This document shows, piece by piece, positions 28,223 to 36,889 of a DNA stretch of 64,000 bases; positions within the stretch are counted from its first letter, which is position 1; every line of letters begins with the position of its first letter. Position numbers and translations under genes: made by a program. The DNA is taken from assembly GCF_004764705.1 (NCBI RefSeq), contig NZ_SHLX01000003.1, positions 248,001-312,000 on the forward strand, written 5' to 3'. The stretch comes from Paenibacillus cymbidii (GTDB lineage Bacteria > Bacillota > Bacilli > Paenibacillales > NBRC-103111). The notes under the pieces are model-generated. The model worked only from the letters and a program-made list of their open reading frames with translations. It was not told the DNA's origin and ran no database searches.

Positions 28223-29788
28223 ATGATGAGCAAGAAAGTGGCAAGCACGCTGGCTGTCATTCTGGCGACGGCCACCCTGTATGGCTGCTCCGGGGGGAAC
28301 AAAAACGATTCGGCTTCCTCAGTTTCGCCGTCCGCGACAGGAACGGCCGCCGCCAAGTCGCCGTCGCCGAGCGCCAGCCAGGCGCCGGCCAAAATCGTCG
28401 TCATGAAGCCGCTGTTTTCCTCGCATGTGTACTATCCGGATTCCGAGCTTGAGAAACTGGTGGAGAAAGGGGCGGGCGTCGAGGTTACGTACGAGGTGCC
28501 GCCCGACACGGAGTACAAGTCGAAGCTGAGCGTCAAGATCGCCGGCGGCGACGTGCCGGACATCATCCAGACGTACAGCCCGAACGATCCCGAGCATAAC
28601 GCATTTATCGCCCAAGGGTTGTTCCGTCCGCTCGACGACTTGCTGCCCAAGTTCCCGAAGCTGAAGGACACGTTCAGCGACACGACCTGGGACATGCTGC
28701 GCAACCCGGCCGACGGCAAAATTTACGGCGTGCCGCTAATGAAAGACCGCACCGGCCCGGGGATCGTCGTTCGGACGGACATTCTGAAGGAGCTCGGACT
28801 GGCGACGCCGAAGACGCTGGATGAACTGGTCGCCGTGCTGAAGGAAGTGAAGACCAAGAAAAAAGACCTGGTGCCGTTCGTGTTTACCGGCAACGGGATC
28901 AACGAGATCCAGACGTTTTTCCCGCTGTGGGGCGTCAATCCGGGCTGGTATCCGGAGCCGAAGGATCCGAACAAGCTGGCTTACGGCATGATCGATCCGC
29001 GCGCCAAGGAAGTCGTCAAATTCATGCGCATGCTGCGCGAGGAAGGGCTGCTCGATCCGGACTACCTCGTCGGCAAAGTGACCGGCAACGAGAAGTACGG
29101 CGCCGGCAAAGCCGCCGTCATCGACATCAACATCGGAGGCGCACGCAATTTCATGCGCGACTTCGGCGCCGAGGTGATCGATCCGATTACGAACGGCAGC
29201 AACGTCTGGTCGCTCGCTTATCCGGCGCTGCCGATCTCGCGGGTGAACCAAATATCGGCCAAATCGAAAAATCCCGAGGCGGCGCTGCGCTATCTCGAGT
29301 ACGAGGTGACCGACGGTTACGATTACATTCACTGGGGCGTCGAGGGCAAAAACTACACCATCCAGAACGGTGAGAAAGTCGTGCTGCCGGACGATAAAAA
29401 AGATCCCCAATATCGCACGAATGTGGCGCTGGAGCTGTTGGCGCCGGAATGGGTATTTTCGCATACGGACAAATATTCGAGCTTTGTCGGCGAGAAGCTG
29501 GCGAAGCTGGTGATGGACCGCATCGCCGTTTATGAGCAGCATATCGTCTACGACCATCTGCGCTCGAACACGCTCATCCCGACGCTGCAGGAAAAGTCGG
29601 CCCAACTCAAGCAGGTGCTCGACGAAGGTTATTCGAAAATGATTCTCGACAGCAAGGTCGACATTGACAAGTCGTTCGACGAAATGGTCGCCAAGTGGCG
29701 CAGCCTGGGCGGCGATAAGGTGATCGAAGAGGTCAACACACTGCAGAAGGACAAGTCAACGCCCAAATATTCATACAAGAAAAAGTAA
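28223..29788 (+). CDS. ABC oligosaccharide-binding lipoprotein (LplA type)
   Basis: A 521-residue binding protein. The signal peptide ends at the lipobox LYGC with C22; an Ala/Ser/Pro linker of about 25 residues tethers the two-lobed binding domain. Start is the first of two ATGs at 28223, seven bases behind AAGGAGGT. It presumably captures the polysaccharide fragments that the downstream enzymes degrade, and hands them to the permeases at 21667 and 22679. It carries its own copy of the duplicated promoter element, matching the need for far more binding protein than permease. Confidence 0.95.
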   Translation: MMSKKVASTLAVILATATLYGCSGGNKNDSASSVSPSATGTAAAKSPSPSASQAPAKIVVMKPLFSSHVYYPDSELEKLVEKGAGVEVTYEVPPDTEYKSKLSVKIAGGDVPDIIQTYSPNDPEHNAFIAQGLFRPLDDLLPKFPKLKDTFSDTTWDMLRNPADGKIYGVPLMKDRTGPGIVVRTDILKELGLATPKTLDELVAVLKEVKTKKKDLVPFVFTGNGINEIQTFFPLWGVNPGWYPEPKDPNKLAYGMIDPRAKEVVKFMRMLREEGLLDPDYLVGKVTGNEKYGAGKAAVIDINIGGARNFMRDFGAEVIDPITNGSNVWSLAYPALPISRVNQISAKSKNPEAALRYLEYEVTDGYDYIHWGVEGKNYTIQNGEKVVLPDDKKDPQYRTNVALELLAPEWVFSHTDKYSSFVGEKLAKLVMDRIAVYEQHIVYDHLRSNTLIPTLQEKSAQLKQVLDEGYSKMILDSKVDIDKSFDEMVAKWRSLGGDKVIEEVNTLQKDKSTPKYSYKKK

Positions 29789-29797
29789 CGGTTCGTG

Positions 29798-29818
29798 GAC
29801 GTTCCGGACCGGAACGTT
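29798..29818. promoter_or_regulatory. inverted repeat between binding-protein and sialidase-like genes
   Basis: CGTTCCGG and CCGGAACG flank a single A, a nearly perfect 17-base palindrome just after the binding-protein stop. It could be a processing or pausing hairpin that keeps binding-protein mRNA abundant. No T-run follows. Confidence 0.35.
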
Positions 29819-29845
29819 CCGGGCGCTGAAGGAGGATTGGCCGGC

Positions 29846-31102
29846 ATGGCGGCACATACAGAAGCTGGAGCAACGGCGCAGCCCCAGGCGGAATGGCAGC
29901 GCAGCAACCCCGATATCATCGTTTACGTGCCCGAGGAGGATGTATATACCGGCGACAACGAGCATTTTCTCGTGTTCGAATCGCCGGGCGGCGATTTGCT
30001 GGCGGTATGGACGCAAAGCTCGAAGGAAGCGCACGGCGACAACCATCTCGTGCTGGCCCGCAGCAGCGACAACGTCACCTGGTCGAAGCCGTCGTACCTG
30101 GTCGGCACGAAGCCGGGGGAAAAGGGCGGGCAGGCGAGCTGGGGCTTTCCCGTCGTATCGGACCAGGGCAGAATCTATATTTTTTACACGAAGGACATCG
30201 GCGTGTATGACATGCACACCCAGGTCAGCGGCGCGATGGGCTGCCTGTATTCCGACGACGACGGCCGCACCTGGACGGCCGGCTGCGACATTCCGATGGG
30301 AAGAACCCGGAACGACCATCCCGACCCTTCAGTACCGCGCAACTGGATCGTCTGGCAGAAGCCGATCCGCGACAGCAAGGGCAGGTGGGTGACCGGCTAT
30401 ACGCAGAATACGAGCCCGGCGGTGCGCAAGCCGCGGTTCCATTGGCAGGAAACCGACACGCGTTCGTTGTTCATGCGCTTCGACAACATCGACGAAGGGC
30501 CCGATCCGGCCGACTTGCGCATTACCTGGCTGCCGGAGGAAGGCGACGGGCTGGAGGTGCCGCTGCCGCGCGATCCTTCGGTGTCCGTCGCTCAGGAGCC
30601 GAGCATCGTGCTGCTGCCCGACAACCGGCTGTTCTGCGTCATGCGCACGTTTACCGGCCATATCTGGTACGCCGTATCGGGAGACGACGGCGCCACCTGG
30701 ACTAATCCGGAGCCGCTGCTGTATCGCGACGGCGGCGAGAAGGTGAAGCAGCCGATCGCTTCCTGCCCGGTTTATCCGCTGGGCGGCGAGGGTCGCTATA
30801 TGTTGCTGTTTCACAACAACGACGGGCATCTCGAGGATTATACCCCGTACGATGCGAACTACAACCGGCGGCCGGCGTTCGTCAGCGTCGGCACGTTCCA
30901 GCCGGACGCGCATCAGCCGGTCTGGTTCGCGCCGCCAAAGCAGCTGATGGATACTGACGGCGTGGTCGTCGGTCCGAAGCAAACGACCGAAATCGCCACG
31001 TATCCGAGTTTGACGACGTACAAGGGCAAGCGGGTGCTGTGGTACCCGGACCGCAAATATTTCCTGCTCGGCAAATATATAACCGACGACTTGTTCGAAT
31101 AG
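29846..31102 (+). CDS. sialidase-like / BNR-repeat exo-glycosidase family protein
   Basis: A 418-residue protein built like a six-blade propeller with Asp boxes (S-x-D-x-G-x-T-W): SSDNVTWS, YSDDDGRTW and SGDDGATW. No signal peptide, so cytoplasmic. The RTRNDHPDP region and RXP-rich strands match the sialidase/neuraminidase superfamily, but an arginine triad cannot be assigned with confidence, so the bond cleaved is unknown. ATG 29846 behind AAGGAGGA is the start. It lies in a polysaccharide operon with a PhyH oxygenase and a heparinase-like protein. Confidence 0.75.
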   Translation: MAAHTEAGATAQPQAEWQRSNPDIIVYVPEEDVYTGDNEHFLVFESPGGDLLAVWTQSSKEAHGDNHLVLARSSDNVTWSKPSYLVGTKPGEKGGQASWGFPVVSDQGRIYIFYTKDIGVYDMHTQVSGAMGCLYSDDDGRTWTAGCDIPMGRTRNDHPDPSVPRNWIVWQKPIRDSKGRWVTGYTQNTSPAVRKPRFHWQETDTRSLFMRFDNIDEGPDPADLRITWLPEEGDGLEVPLPRDPSVSVAQEPSIVLLPDNRLFCVMRTFTGHIWYAVSGDDGATWTNPEPLLYRDGGEKVKQPIASCPVYPLGGEGRYMLLFHNNDGHLEDYTPYDANYNRRPAFVSVGTFQPDAHQPVWFAPPKQLMDTDGVVVGPKQTTEIATYPSLTTYKGKRVLWYPDRKYFLLGKYITDDLFE

Positions 31103-31122
31103 GTTAAAGGAGGGCTGTCGGC

Positions 31123-31869
31123 ATGATGCTGTCGAATGACCTCATCGATGCATATAACCGGGATGGATACTTGCGTTATGGCCATATGATCGCTCCCGAA
31201 GAGGTGGAGACGCTGCGGGAGGCCTACATGTCGACGCTCGCCGTCATGCGCGAGGAGAACCGGCTGCACAGTGCCAGGCGCGGACTGACCATGGACGGCA
31301 AACAGACGGAAGTGTACCAGATACGCAGTCCCCATCTCCGGCATCCGGCTTTTGAACGGCTGATGCGTCACCCCGGGCTGCTGGATACGGTCGAAAGCCT
31401 GATCGGCCCGAACATTCGCGTTGTTCTGTATCAGGGGCTGTACAAACCTCCTCATACGGGGGGAATTATTAGCTGGCATCAGGACGATTTCTATTTCCAA
31501 GTCGACAAGGAGGATGCCGTTGTCAGCTGCTGGCTGGCGCTCGATGACGCGACGGTCGACAATGGCTGCATGTGGGTCGTGCCGGGGCTGCACCGGTCGA
31601 TGCTGGAGCATGAGGACGACCGGGAAGCAGGCGGCAAAAAAATCGTCGCTCTGGACGATTCTGCAGCAGTGCCCGTCGAACTGAAGGCGGGGCAATGCAT
31701 GTTTCATCACGGACTTGCGCCGCATCGTACACTGCCGAATACGAGCGACAGGCATCGTCGGGCGCTGGCGATCCACTACATGGACGGGCTGGCGAAGCCG
31801 CTGGACAGCGACCGGAAATTCGATCCTGACACGATGCCGGTTGTACGCGGTCAGGGGATTGATTGGTAG
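31123..31869 (+). CDS. phytanoyl-CoA dioxygenase (PhyH) family protein
   Basis: A 248-residue Fe(II)/2-oxoglutarate oxygenase. Iron ligands H119 and D121 (SWHQDD) and a distal histidine, probably H201 (APHRTLPN), followed by the 2-oxoglutarate arginine in RHRRAL. In Paenibacillus such proteins often sit in sugar operons and may hydroxylate or cleave a sugar or a methylated sugar. Start ATG 31123 behind AAGGAGGG, 20 bases after the sialidase-like gene. Confidence 0.85.
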   Translation: MMLSNDLIDAYNRDGYLRYGHMIAPEEVETLREAYMSTLAVMREENRLHSARRGLTMDGKQTEVYQIRSPHLRHPAFERLMRHPGLLDTVESLIGPNIRVVLYQGLYKPPHTGGIISWHQDDFYFQVDKEDAVVSCWLALDDATVDNGCMWVVPGLHRSMLEHEDDREAGGKKIVALDDSAAVPVELKAGQCMFHHGLAPHRTLPNTSDRHRRALAIHYMDGLAKPLDSDRKFDPDTMPVVRGQGIDW

Positions 31870-32006
31870 CTTTGCAAAAGATCGGGGCTCGGGAAGCATA
31901 GTGACGACGACTGGCAGGAAGTGTAACCGGCGCAGTGCCGGGTGATCGCGAAGCCGTTCGTTCCCGTTCGGGAGCGGGCGGCTTCCAACCGATTGGAGGG
32001 GATGTC

Positions 32007-34319
32007 GTGCGGAAGGCGGATTACCAGGCTTATGTCGCCCAGGCGGCCGCGCTTGGCCGCTCGGAGCTGGAGGAGAAAGTCGCGGCGTGGCGCCGCAGCT
32101 ACAGTCCGGATACGTTTCTTGGCATGTATGCGGCGCCGTCCGCAGTTGTTGTGCAGGCGCAGCTCGAAGCGTTTCTGTATCGCGCTACCGGCCTGCGGGA
32201 GCATGCGGAGCAGGCGCGGCGGCATTTGCTCGGCGTGGGCGATTATCGTGCGATCGTGCCACCGGAGGTGATCGCCCGCCATCCCGAATATGCGGCGGGT
32301 ATTCCCGCGCTGGAAGCATGCTTCCAATTGCCGTTTTACATCCACGGCTATTTGGCGATCCAGGGCAGCGAAGTGCTCGGGGAGGCGGACGAGGACGCCA
32401 TCGCCGAGACGATTCGCGGCTCGATTGCGTGTACGCTGCATTTTCCGGAATGGGGCGCGCACAACCGCTCGATGCTGCGCGTTTGGGCGTTGGCGCTGGC
32501 CGTTCGCGCGTTGGCCGGCCGGGAAGGGGAGGAGTGGCGGCGCACGCTTAACGGGTGGGCGCACATGCGCGACGTGTTGGCGGAGGAGTCATGGGGCGGC
32601 TGGTCGATCGAGGACGCGCAGTCCTACTTGCCGTTCTGGCTCGTGTCGTGTATCGAGTACAGCGTCCACACCGGCCGCGAGCCGGCCTATTTTCGCATGC
32701 CGCAGACAAAATATTATTTCGATTTTGTCGCCGGGCTGGCGACCGGCTACGGGCAGATTCCCGATTTTGGCGATGCCAATTTCAATACGAACTGGCATAT
32801 ATGGCTGGCGTGTCTGGAGAAAGGCGCGGCCGTTTACAAGTGCGGCCTGATGAAGGACGCGGCGGCCCGCATCGCTGCCTTCGGCCTCGCCGATCAGCCG
32901 GTTTCGCCCAGCATTGCCGCTTATCTTGCGCTCGCTTGCGACTGGGCGGACGACACGGTGCCGCCGGAGCGTCCGCAAGGCGGCAGCGGGGAACTGCTGG
33001 AGGACCTCGTCGGCAAAAAGATCGTCTTCCGCGGCGGCGGCGAAGGCGATGGTGAGAGCGAAAGCGCAGGCAGGCGCGAGGACGAGACGTATTTGCTGTT
33101 TAATTACCGCGACGAAGGCGACTATGCGCTTGTTGCCCGCGACAACCTGCGCACGACATTGCCTGTACCGGCGGAAAAGATGCATCACGGGCACAGCGAC
33201 GAGAACGCGGTGCTGTTTCTGGCGGCGAAGCGTACGATACTGCTGTATGACGGCGGTTACCGCGAGCAGGTGCCGAACGGCAAATACCGCGCCGACCTGT
33301 ACCATAACCGGCTCGTGTTTCGCGACGGAGAGCGCGCGGCGCCGCTGCGGGCGGGCGCGGTGTACGACGCGCTGCACGACGACGGCCGCTATCGCCGGGT
33401 GCGCACGGAAAAACTGCACTTCCGCCGCTTCGCCCCGCTCGATTACGCCCGTACGCGGCTGTACGACGAAGGCCGGAAGCTGGTATGGGACCGGATGATC
33501 ACTTATTTGAAGCAAGCAGGTGTATTTCTCGTGGTTGATACCGTATTGGCGCAGGCGGACGGCCATATGACGACGGCGAACGTCTGGCATACCGGCCGGG
33601 CGGAGGCGGCGGGGGCGGGCGGATTTGCGACCCGCGTGCCGTTCGTCCACCGCGGGATCGGCTGCAGGAATCCGTACGTTAATGCGGACGAACTGGCGTT
33701 GTTGGTCGAGTTTCCGCTGGCGGCGGGCCGCGTCATCGGCAGCGAGCACATTCGCCGCAATTACGGCGACGGCGTTATGCTGTACGAAGCGGAAACGAAA
33801 CGTTTCCAGCCGGGTGATCGTTCCACCTTCGTCACTGTATTGACTCCCTATGCGCGCTCGAAGCCGGCCGAGGGGCATGTCGGCCGGGTGATCGTTACGC
33901 ACGCTCCCGCCGCAGGCGACGCCCTGGCGCTGCGGTACGACGGCGCTGACGGTGCACCGCCGCTGCATTTGGCTTACAAGCTCGATCTCGGCAGTGGGAT
34001 CGGCGCGCCGATTTTTGCCGGCGGGCCGCAATTCACGCGGGAGTCGGGCACGATCGTCTACGGCGATGGAGGTGGGGATAGCGGGGGCAGCAGCGGCAAC
34101 GGCGGGGACGGCATCATGACGGACGCCGATTTTGCCTATGCGGCGGAGGACGGCGTCTACGGCTTCGTTAACGGAAGCGGCTTGACCTTCCGCGGCCGCG
34201 AACGATTTGCCGCCCCGCTTCGCTCGACGTTCCGGTTCGGCGCCAACGATTTTGTGCCGACGGTCAGCAAATGGCGGGCATGGGAGGAAGGCGCTGCGTC
34301 GCAGCATGAACAGGATTAA
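32007..34319 (+). CDS. heparinase II/III-like polysaccharide lyase
   Basis: A 770-residue protein of the heparinase II/III / oligo-alginate-lyase type: an N-terminal alpha/alpha toroid (1-310) with SYLPFWLVSCIEYS and FGDANFNTNW stretches, then a beta-sandwich part from about 360 with the conserved GHSDENAVLF and YHNRLVF regions. No signal peptide, so it would degrade imported oligosaccharides. Start GTG 32007, five bases after GGAGGGG; the upstream frame is open but has no ribosome site. Its substrate (uronic-acid polymer) is inferred from the family. Confidence 0.72.
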   Translation: MRKADYQAYVAQAAALGRSELEEKVAAWRRSYSPDTFLGMYAAPSAVVVQAQLEAFLYRATGLREHAEQARRHLLGVGDYRAIVPPEVIARHPEYAAGIPALEACFQLPFYIHGYLAIQGSEVLGEADEDAIAETIRGSIACTLHFPEWGAHNRSMLRVWALALAVRALAGREGEEWRRTLNGWAHMRDVLAEESWGGWSIEDAQSYLPFWLVSCIEYSVHTGREPAYFRMPQTKYYFDFVAGLATGYGQIPDFGDANFNTNWHIWLACLEKGAAVYKCGLMKDAAARIAAFGLADQPVSPSIAAYLALACDWADDTVPPERPQGGSGELLEDLVGKKIVFRGGGEGDGESESAGRREDETYLLFNYRDEGDYALVARDNLRTTLPVPAEKMHHGHSDENAVLFLAAKRTILLYDGGYREQVPNGKYRADLYHNRLVFRDGERAAPLRAGAVYDALHDDGRYRRVRTEKLHFRRFAPLDYARTRLYDEGRKLVWDRMITYLKQAGVFLVVDTVLAQADGHMTTANVWHTGRAEAAGAGGFATRVPFVHRGIGCRNPYVNADELALLVEFPLAAGRVIGSEHIRRNYGDGVMLYEAETKRFQPGDRSTFVTVLTPYARSKPAEGHVGRVIVTHAPAAGDALALRYDGADGAPPLHLAYKLDLGSGIGAPIFAGGPQFTRESGTIVYGDGGGDSGGSSGNGGDGIMTDADFAYAAEDGVYGFVNGSGLTFRGRERFAAPLRSTFRFGANDFVPTVSKWRAWEEGAASQHEQD

Positions 34320-34455
34320 GGAACGTTTCCCAAACGCTCGATTCGTCCCGCCGCCTGCTCCGGTTGCCCTAATCAGATCGCCTTTCGCATATAAGCCATT
34401 TTTTGAGGCTGTCGATTAACTGTGGATCGATTGGCGAGAACGGATGGCTGCAGAG

Positions 34456-34588
34456 ATTATAGATGATTTTTCGCCTATAATTTCGAAAAAGATGCTAATA
34501 TCACGAATTATGTATGAAATTTCGCATATAATCGCTGGAATTGGCAGGTCCACCCTTTATTATAGATGATTTTTCGCCTATAATTTCG
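34456..34588 (+). repeat. dispersed three-unit AT-rich repeat, copy A
   Basis: TATAGATGATTTTTCGCC occurs at 34459 and again at 34561, with a related unit TATGAAATTTCGCATATAAT at 34513. Each unit is an imperfect hairpin ending in TATA-like arms. The same arrangement in inverted orientation, with GGTCCACCC here matching GGTGCACCC there, occurs at 44776-44910. Confidence 0.8.
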
Positions 34589-34640
34589 TGCGCCTCGCAG
34601 ATTTCAGGCTTCGAAGCAGCTGTTTTCATCTGAAATAAAA

Positions 34641-34680
34641 GCCTCCAAAGCCGCTGTTTCGGCGGATTGGAGGCTTTTTA
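34641..34680. terminator. strong bidirectional terminator beside fabV
   Basis: GCCTCCAA and TTGGAGGC enclose an inner GCCG/CGGC stem; T-run after it on the plus strand (TTTTTA) and A-run before it, so it works both ways. It serves fabV on the minus strand. Confidence 0.9.
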
Positions 34681-34709
34681 TCGCAGGCTGCGGTACGGTT
34701 GCCCGTTCC

Positions 34710-35891
34710 TTACGGCAATTGCACGTTTGCGTCGACGTCGGCTTCGTAATCGACGCCTTCCAACCCGAAGCCGAACAGGCGCAGGAACTCGGCGCGGTAG
34801 CCTTCGATGTCCGACTGTGCGGCAAGCGTCTCCGTCGACAGCGATCCCCAGAGCGCCGTCACTTCGCGCTGCACGTCATCGCGCATTTCCCAGTCGTCGA
34901 TGCGGATGCGGTTTTCTTCGTCGACCGGCGTGCCGCCGCTTGCGTACACGCGGTCTGCCAGCAGCCGATACATTTGTTCGATCGTGCCTTCGTGAATATT
35001 TTTTTCTTTCATGATCTTGTAAAGGATCGAAATGTACAGCGGCACGACCGGAATCGCCGAGCTCGCTTGCGTGACGAGCGCCTTGTTGACCGACACGTAA
35101 GCGCGTCCGCCGGAAACGGCAAGCTTCTTGTTCAGCTCGTGCGCCGTTGCCTCGAGGTGCTCCTTCGCTTTGCCGATCGTGCCGGAGCGGTAAATTTGTT
35201 TCGTCACTTCCGGCCCGATGTACGAGTAGGCGACCGTCGTGGCGTTGTCGGCAAGCACGCCAGCCGCGGAGAGCGCGTCGATCCACATTGCCCAGTCTTC
35301 GCCGCCCATCACTTCGATTGTGTGATTGATTTCCTCGTCCGTCGCCGGCTCGATCGCAACGGTCGTCACTTCGCCGCTCGTCGTGTTCACCGACTTGTTC
35401 GTGAACGCCGCGCCGATCGGTTTGATGACCGAATTAAACGTTTCGCCCGTCTTCGGATGAGTGCGCCGGGGCGATGCGATGCTGTAGACGACAAGGTCGA
35501 CTTGACCGAGCTGCTCGCGGATGAGCGAGATCGTCTGCTCCTTGATTTCGTCGGAGAAGGCGTCGCCGTTCACATTGATGGCGATGCGGCCGGCCGCGCG
35601 CGCGGCGTCGGTGAAAGCGGCGGTGTTGTACCAGCCGGCGGTGCCGGTGCGGTCTTCTGCGGCCGGGCGCTCGAAGAAGACGCCGATCGTGTCGGCGCCC
35701 GAGCCGAAGGCGGCGGCGATGCGCGACGACAGGCCGAAGCCGGTGGAGGCGCCGATGATGAGCGCTTTGCGCGTGCCGTTCACCGCAGGCTGGCTGCGTA
35801 CGTAATCGATTTGCTGCTGCACATGTTGCGCACAACCGACCGGATGGGCCGTCGTGCAAATAAAGCCCCGGATACGAGGTTTGATAATCAT
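34710..35891 (-). CDS. fabV: trans-2-enoyl-CoA/ACP reductase, FabV type
   Basis: A 393-residue protein, the length of FabV. GASTGFGLSSR (about residues 48-58) is the NAD(H)-binding loop, and Y-SYIGPEVT-K is the Y-x8-K catalytic motif that separates FabV from FabI. It reduces the enoyl intermediate of fatty-acid elongation and gives triclosan resistance in several bacteria. Start ATG 35891 behind GGAGG; a longer upstream frame is not needed. Divergent from the Lgt-like/radical-SAM operon, so both may be lipid-related. Confidence 0.95.
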   Translation of the reverse strand: MIIKPRIRGFICTTAHPVGCAQHVQQQIDYVRSQPAVNGTRKALIIGASTGFGLSSRIAAAFGSGADTIGVFFERPAAEDRTGTAGWYNTAAFTDAARAAGRIAINVNGDAFSDEIKEQTISLIREQLGQVDLVVYSIASPRRTHPKTGETFNSVIKPIGAAFTNKSVNTTSGEVTTVAIEPATDEEINHTIEVMGGEDWAMWIDALSAAGVLADNATTVAYSYIGPEVTKQIYRSGTIGKAKEHLEATAHELNKKLAVSGGRAYVSVNKALVTQASSAIPVVPLYISILYKIMKEKNIHEGTIEQMYRLLADRVYASGGTPVDEENRIRIDDWEMRDDVQREVTALWGSLSTETLAAQSDIEGYRAEFLRLFGFGLEGVDYEADVDANVQLP

Positions 35892-35935
35892 AAGAAAAGA
35901 CCTCCAGCTTGTTCGAATGAAAGGCTCATTTCCCC

Positions 35936-35964
35936 ATTGTACATATTCCGCCGGATCTGCACAA
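35936..35964 (-). promoter_or_regulatory. promoter of fabV
   Basis: Read on the minus strand, TTGTGC and TACAAT are 17 bases apart, about 45 bases ahead of the fabV start. Confidence 0.65.
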
Positions 35965-35997
35965 GATTGCGCCATCCCGTCCGCTTGCAAATATGCA

Positions 35998-36027
35998 TTG
36001 TCCTCCGCTCGGTCCGTGCAGTACAAT
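35998..36027 (+). promoter_or_regulatory. promoter of the Lgt-like / radical SAM operon
   Basis: TTGTCC and TACAAT are 18 bases apart, about 50 bases ahead of ATG 36079. With the fabV promoter it forms a divergent pair within 95 bases. Confidence 0.6.
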
Positions 36028-36078
36028 ATTGCCAGAAGTTTGCGTTTTCAAGCCGGACGTCGGCGGAAAGGAAGCGCG

Positions 36079-36864
36079 ATGACATTTCCCTTATTTCTCC
36101 AGATTGGAGCCTTGCGGCTTCACCCGCACCCGTTGTTCGAAGCGCTCGCCTATTTCATTGGCTTTCGGGTATACCTGTGGACACGCACCAAAGGCGCCAT
36201 GCCGGTCGAAAAAGGAATCGCCGTGCTGGCCGGCGCCGCAATCGGCGCCGCGATCGGATCGAAGCTGCTATACTGGTTTGAGGATCCTGAAGCGACGCTG
36301 GCACGGTGGCACGATCTCGCTTATATGCTCGGCGGCAAAACGATCGTAGGCGGATTGCTGGGCGGGCTGATCGGCGTCGAATGGACGAAGAAGCTGGTGG
36401 GCTGGACGCGCTCGACCGGCGACGATTTTGCCCTGCCGCTCATCGTCGGCATGTCGATCGGCCGGATCGGATGCTTTTTAACCGGACTCGGCGATCACAC
36501 GTACGGAACGCCGACCTCATGGCCGGTAGGCGTCGATTTTGGCGACGGCGTGCCACGTCGCCCGGCGCAGCTGTATGAAATCGTTGCCCTGTGGCTAATC
36601 GCAGCCGCGCTTTATGCGATGAAGCGGGGAGCGGTAGCGCCGCTGCGAGGCGCGCCAAGCGGAGCGCGATTCCAGCTGTTTATGATCGGCTACCTGATCT
36701 TCCGGTTTGCCATCGATTTTATGAAGCCCACCGTCCATCCCTACGCCGGCCTGAACAATGTACAGGTCGCCTGTCTGCTCGGACTGCTCTATTACGCGTG
36801 GGTCGTAGCGCGTTGGCCGCGGCGGGGCGCGGCGATTCGCCCGAACAACGAAACCGCAATCTGA
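36079..36864 (+). CDS. Lgt paralogue (prolipoprotein diacylglyceryl transferase family)
   Basis: A 261-residue membrane protein with about six to seven segments. Lgt-family marks are HPHPLFEALAYFIGF near the start (the conserved H-x-P-L-F-E region), RIGCFLTGLGDHTYG replacing the Lgt signature RxGNFxNGELYG, and RPAQLYE near residue 155. The signature asparagines are changed to Cys and Thr, so it may not be the housekeeping lipoprotein-maturing Lgt. Start ATG 36079. It is followed by a tetraether-synthase-like radical SAM gene and a small membrane protein in one transcript. Confidence 0.8.
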   Translation: MTFPLFLQIGALRLHPHPLFEALAYFIGFRVYLWTRTKGAMPVEKGIAVLAGAAIGAAIGSKLLYWFEDPEATLARWHDLAYMLGGKTIVGGLLGGLIGVEWTKKLVGWTRSTGDDFALPLIVGMSIGRIGCFLTGLGDHTYGTPTSWPVGVDFGDGVPRRPAQLYEIVALWLIAAALYAMKRGAVAPLRGAPSGARFQLFMIGYLIFRFAIDFMKPTVHPYAGLNNVQVACLLGLLYYAWVVARWPRRGAAIRPNNETAI

Positions 36865-36889
36865 TCCGGCCACAAGGAGGCGATGGCGT

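Larger units (their letters stand above)
34320..34709. other. 390-base intergenic region with repeats and terminator
   Basis: No gene seen. It holds the three-unit dispersed repeat at 34456-34588 and a bidirectional terminator at 34641-34674. The region is much more AT-rich than its flanks. Confidence 0.8.

Noticed and set aside
33791..33807. GGAAACG-AAA-CGTTTCC palindrome
   Set aside because: Inside the heparinase-like coding region with no nearby promoter; likely chance.
34456..34588. CRISPR-like spacing of repeat units
   Set aside because: Only three units, of unequal type and spacing, and no cas genes; a dispersed repeat fits better.
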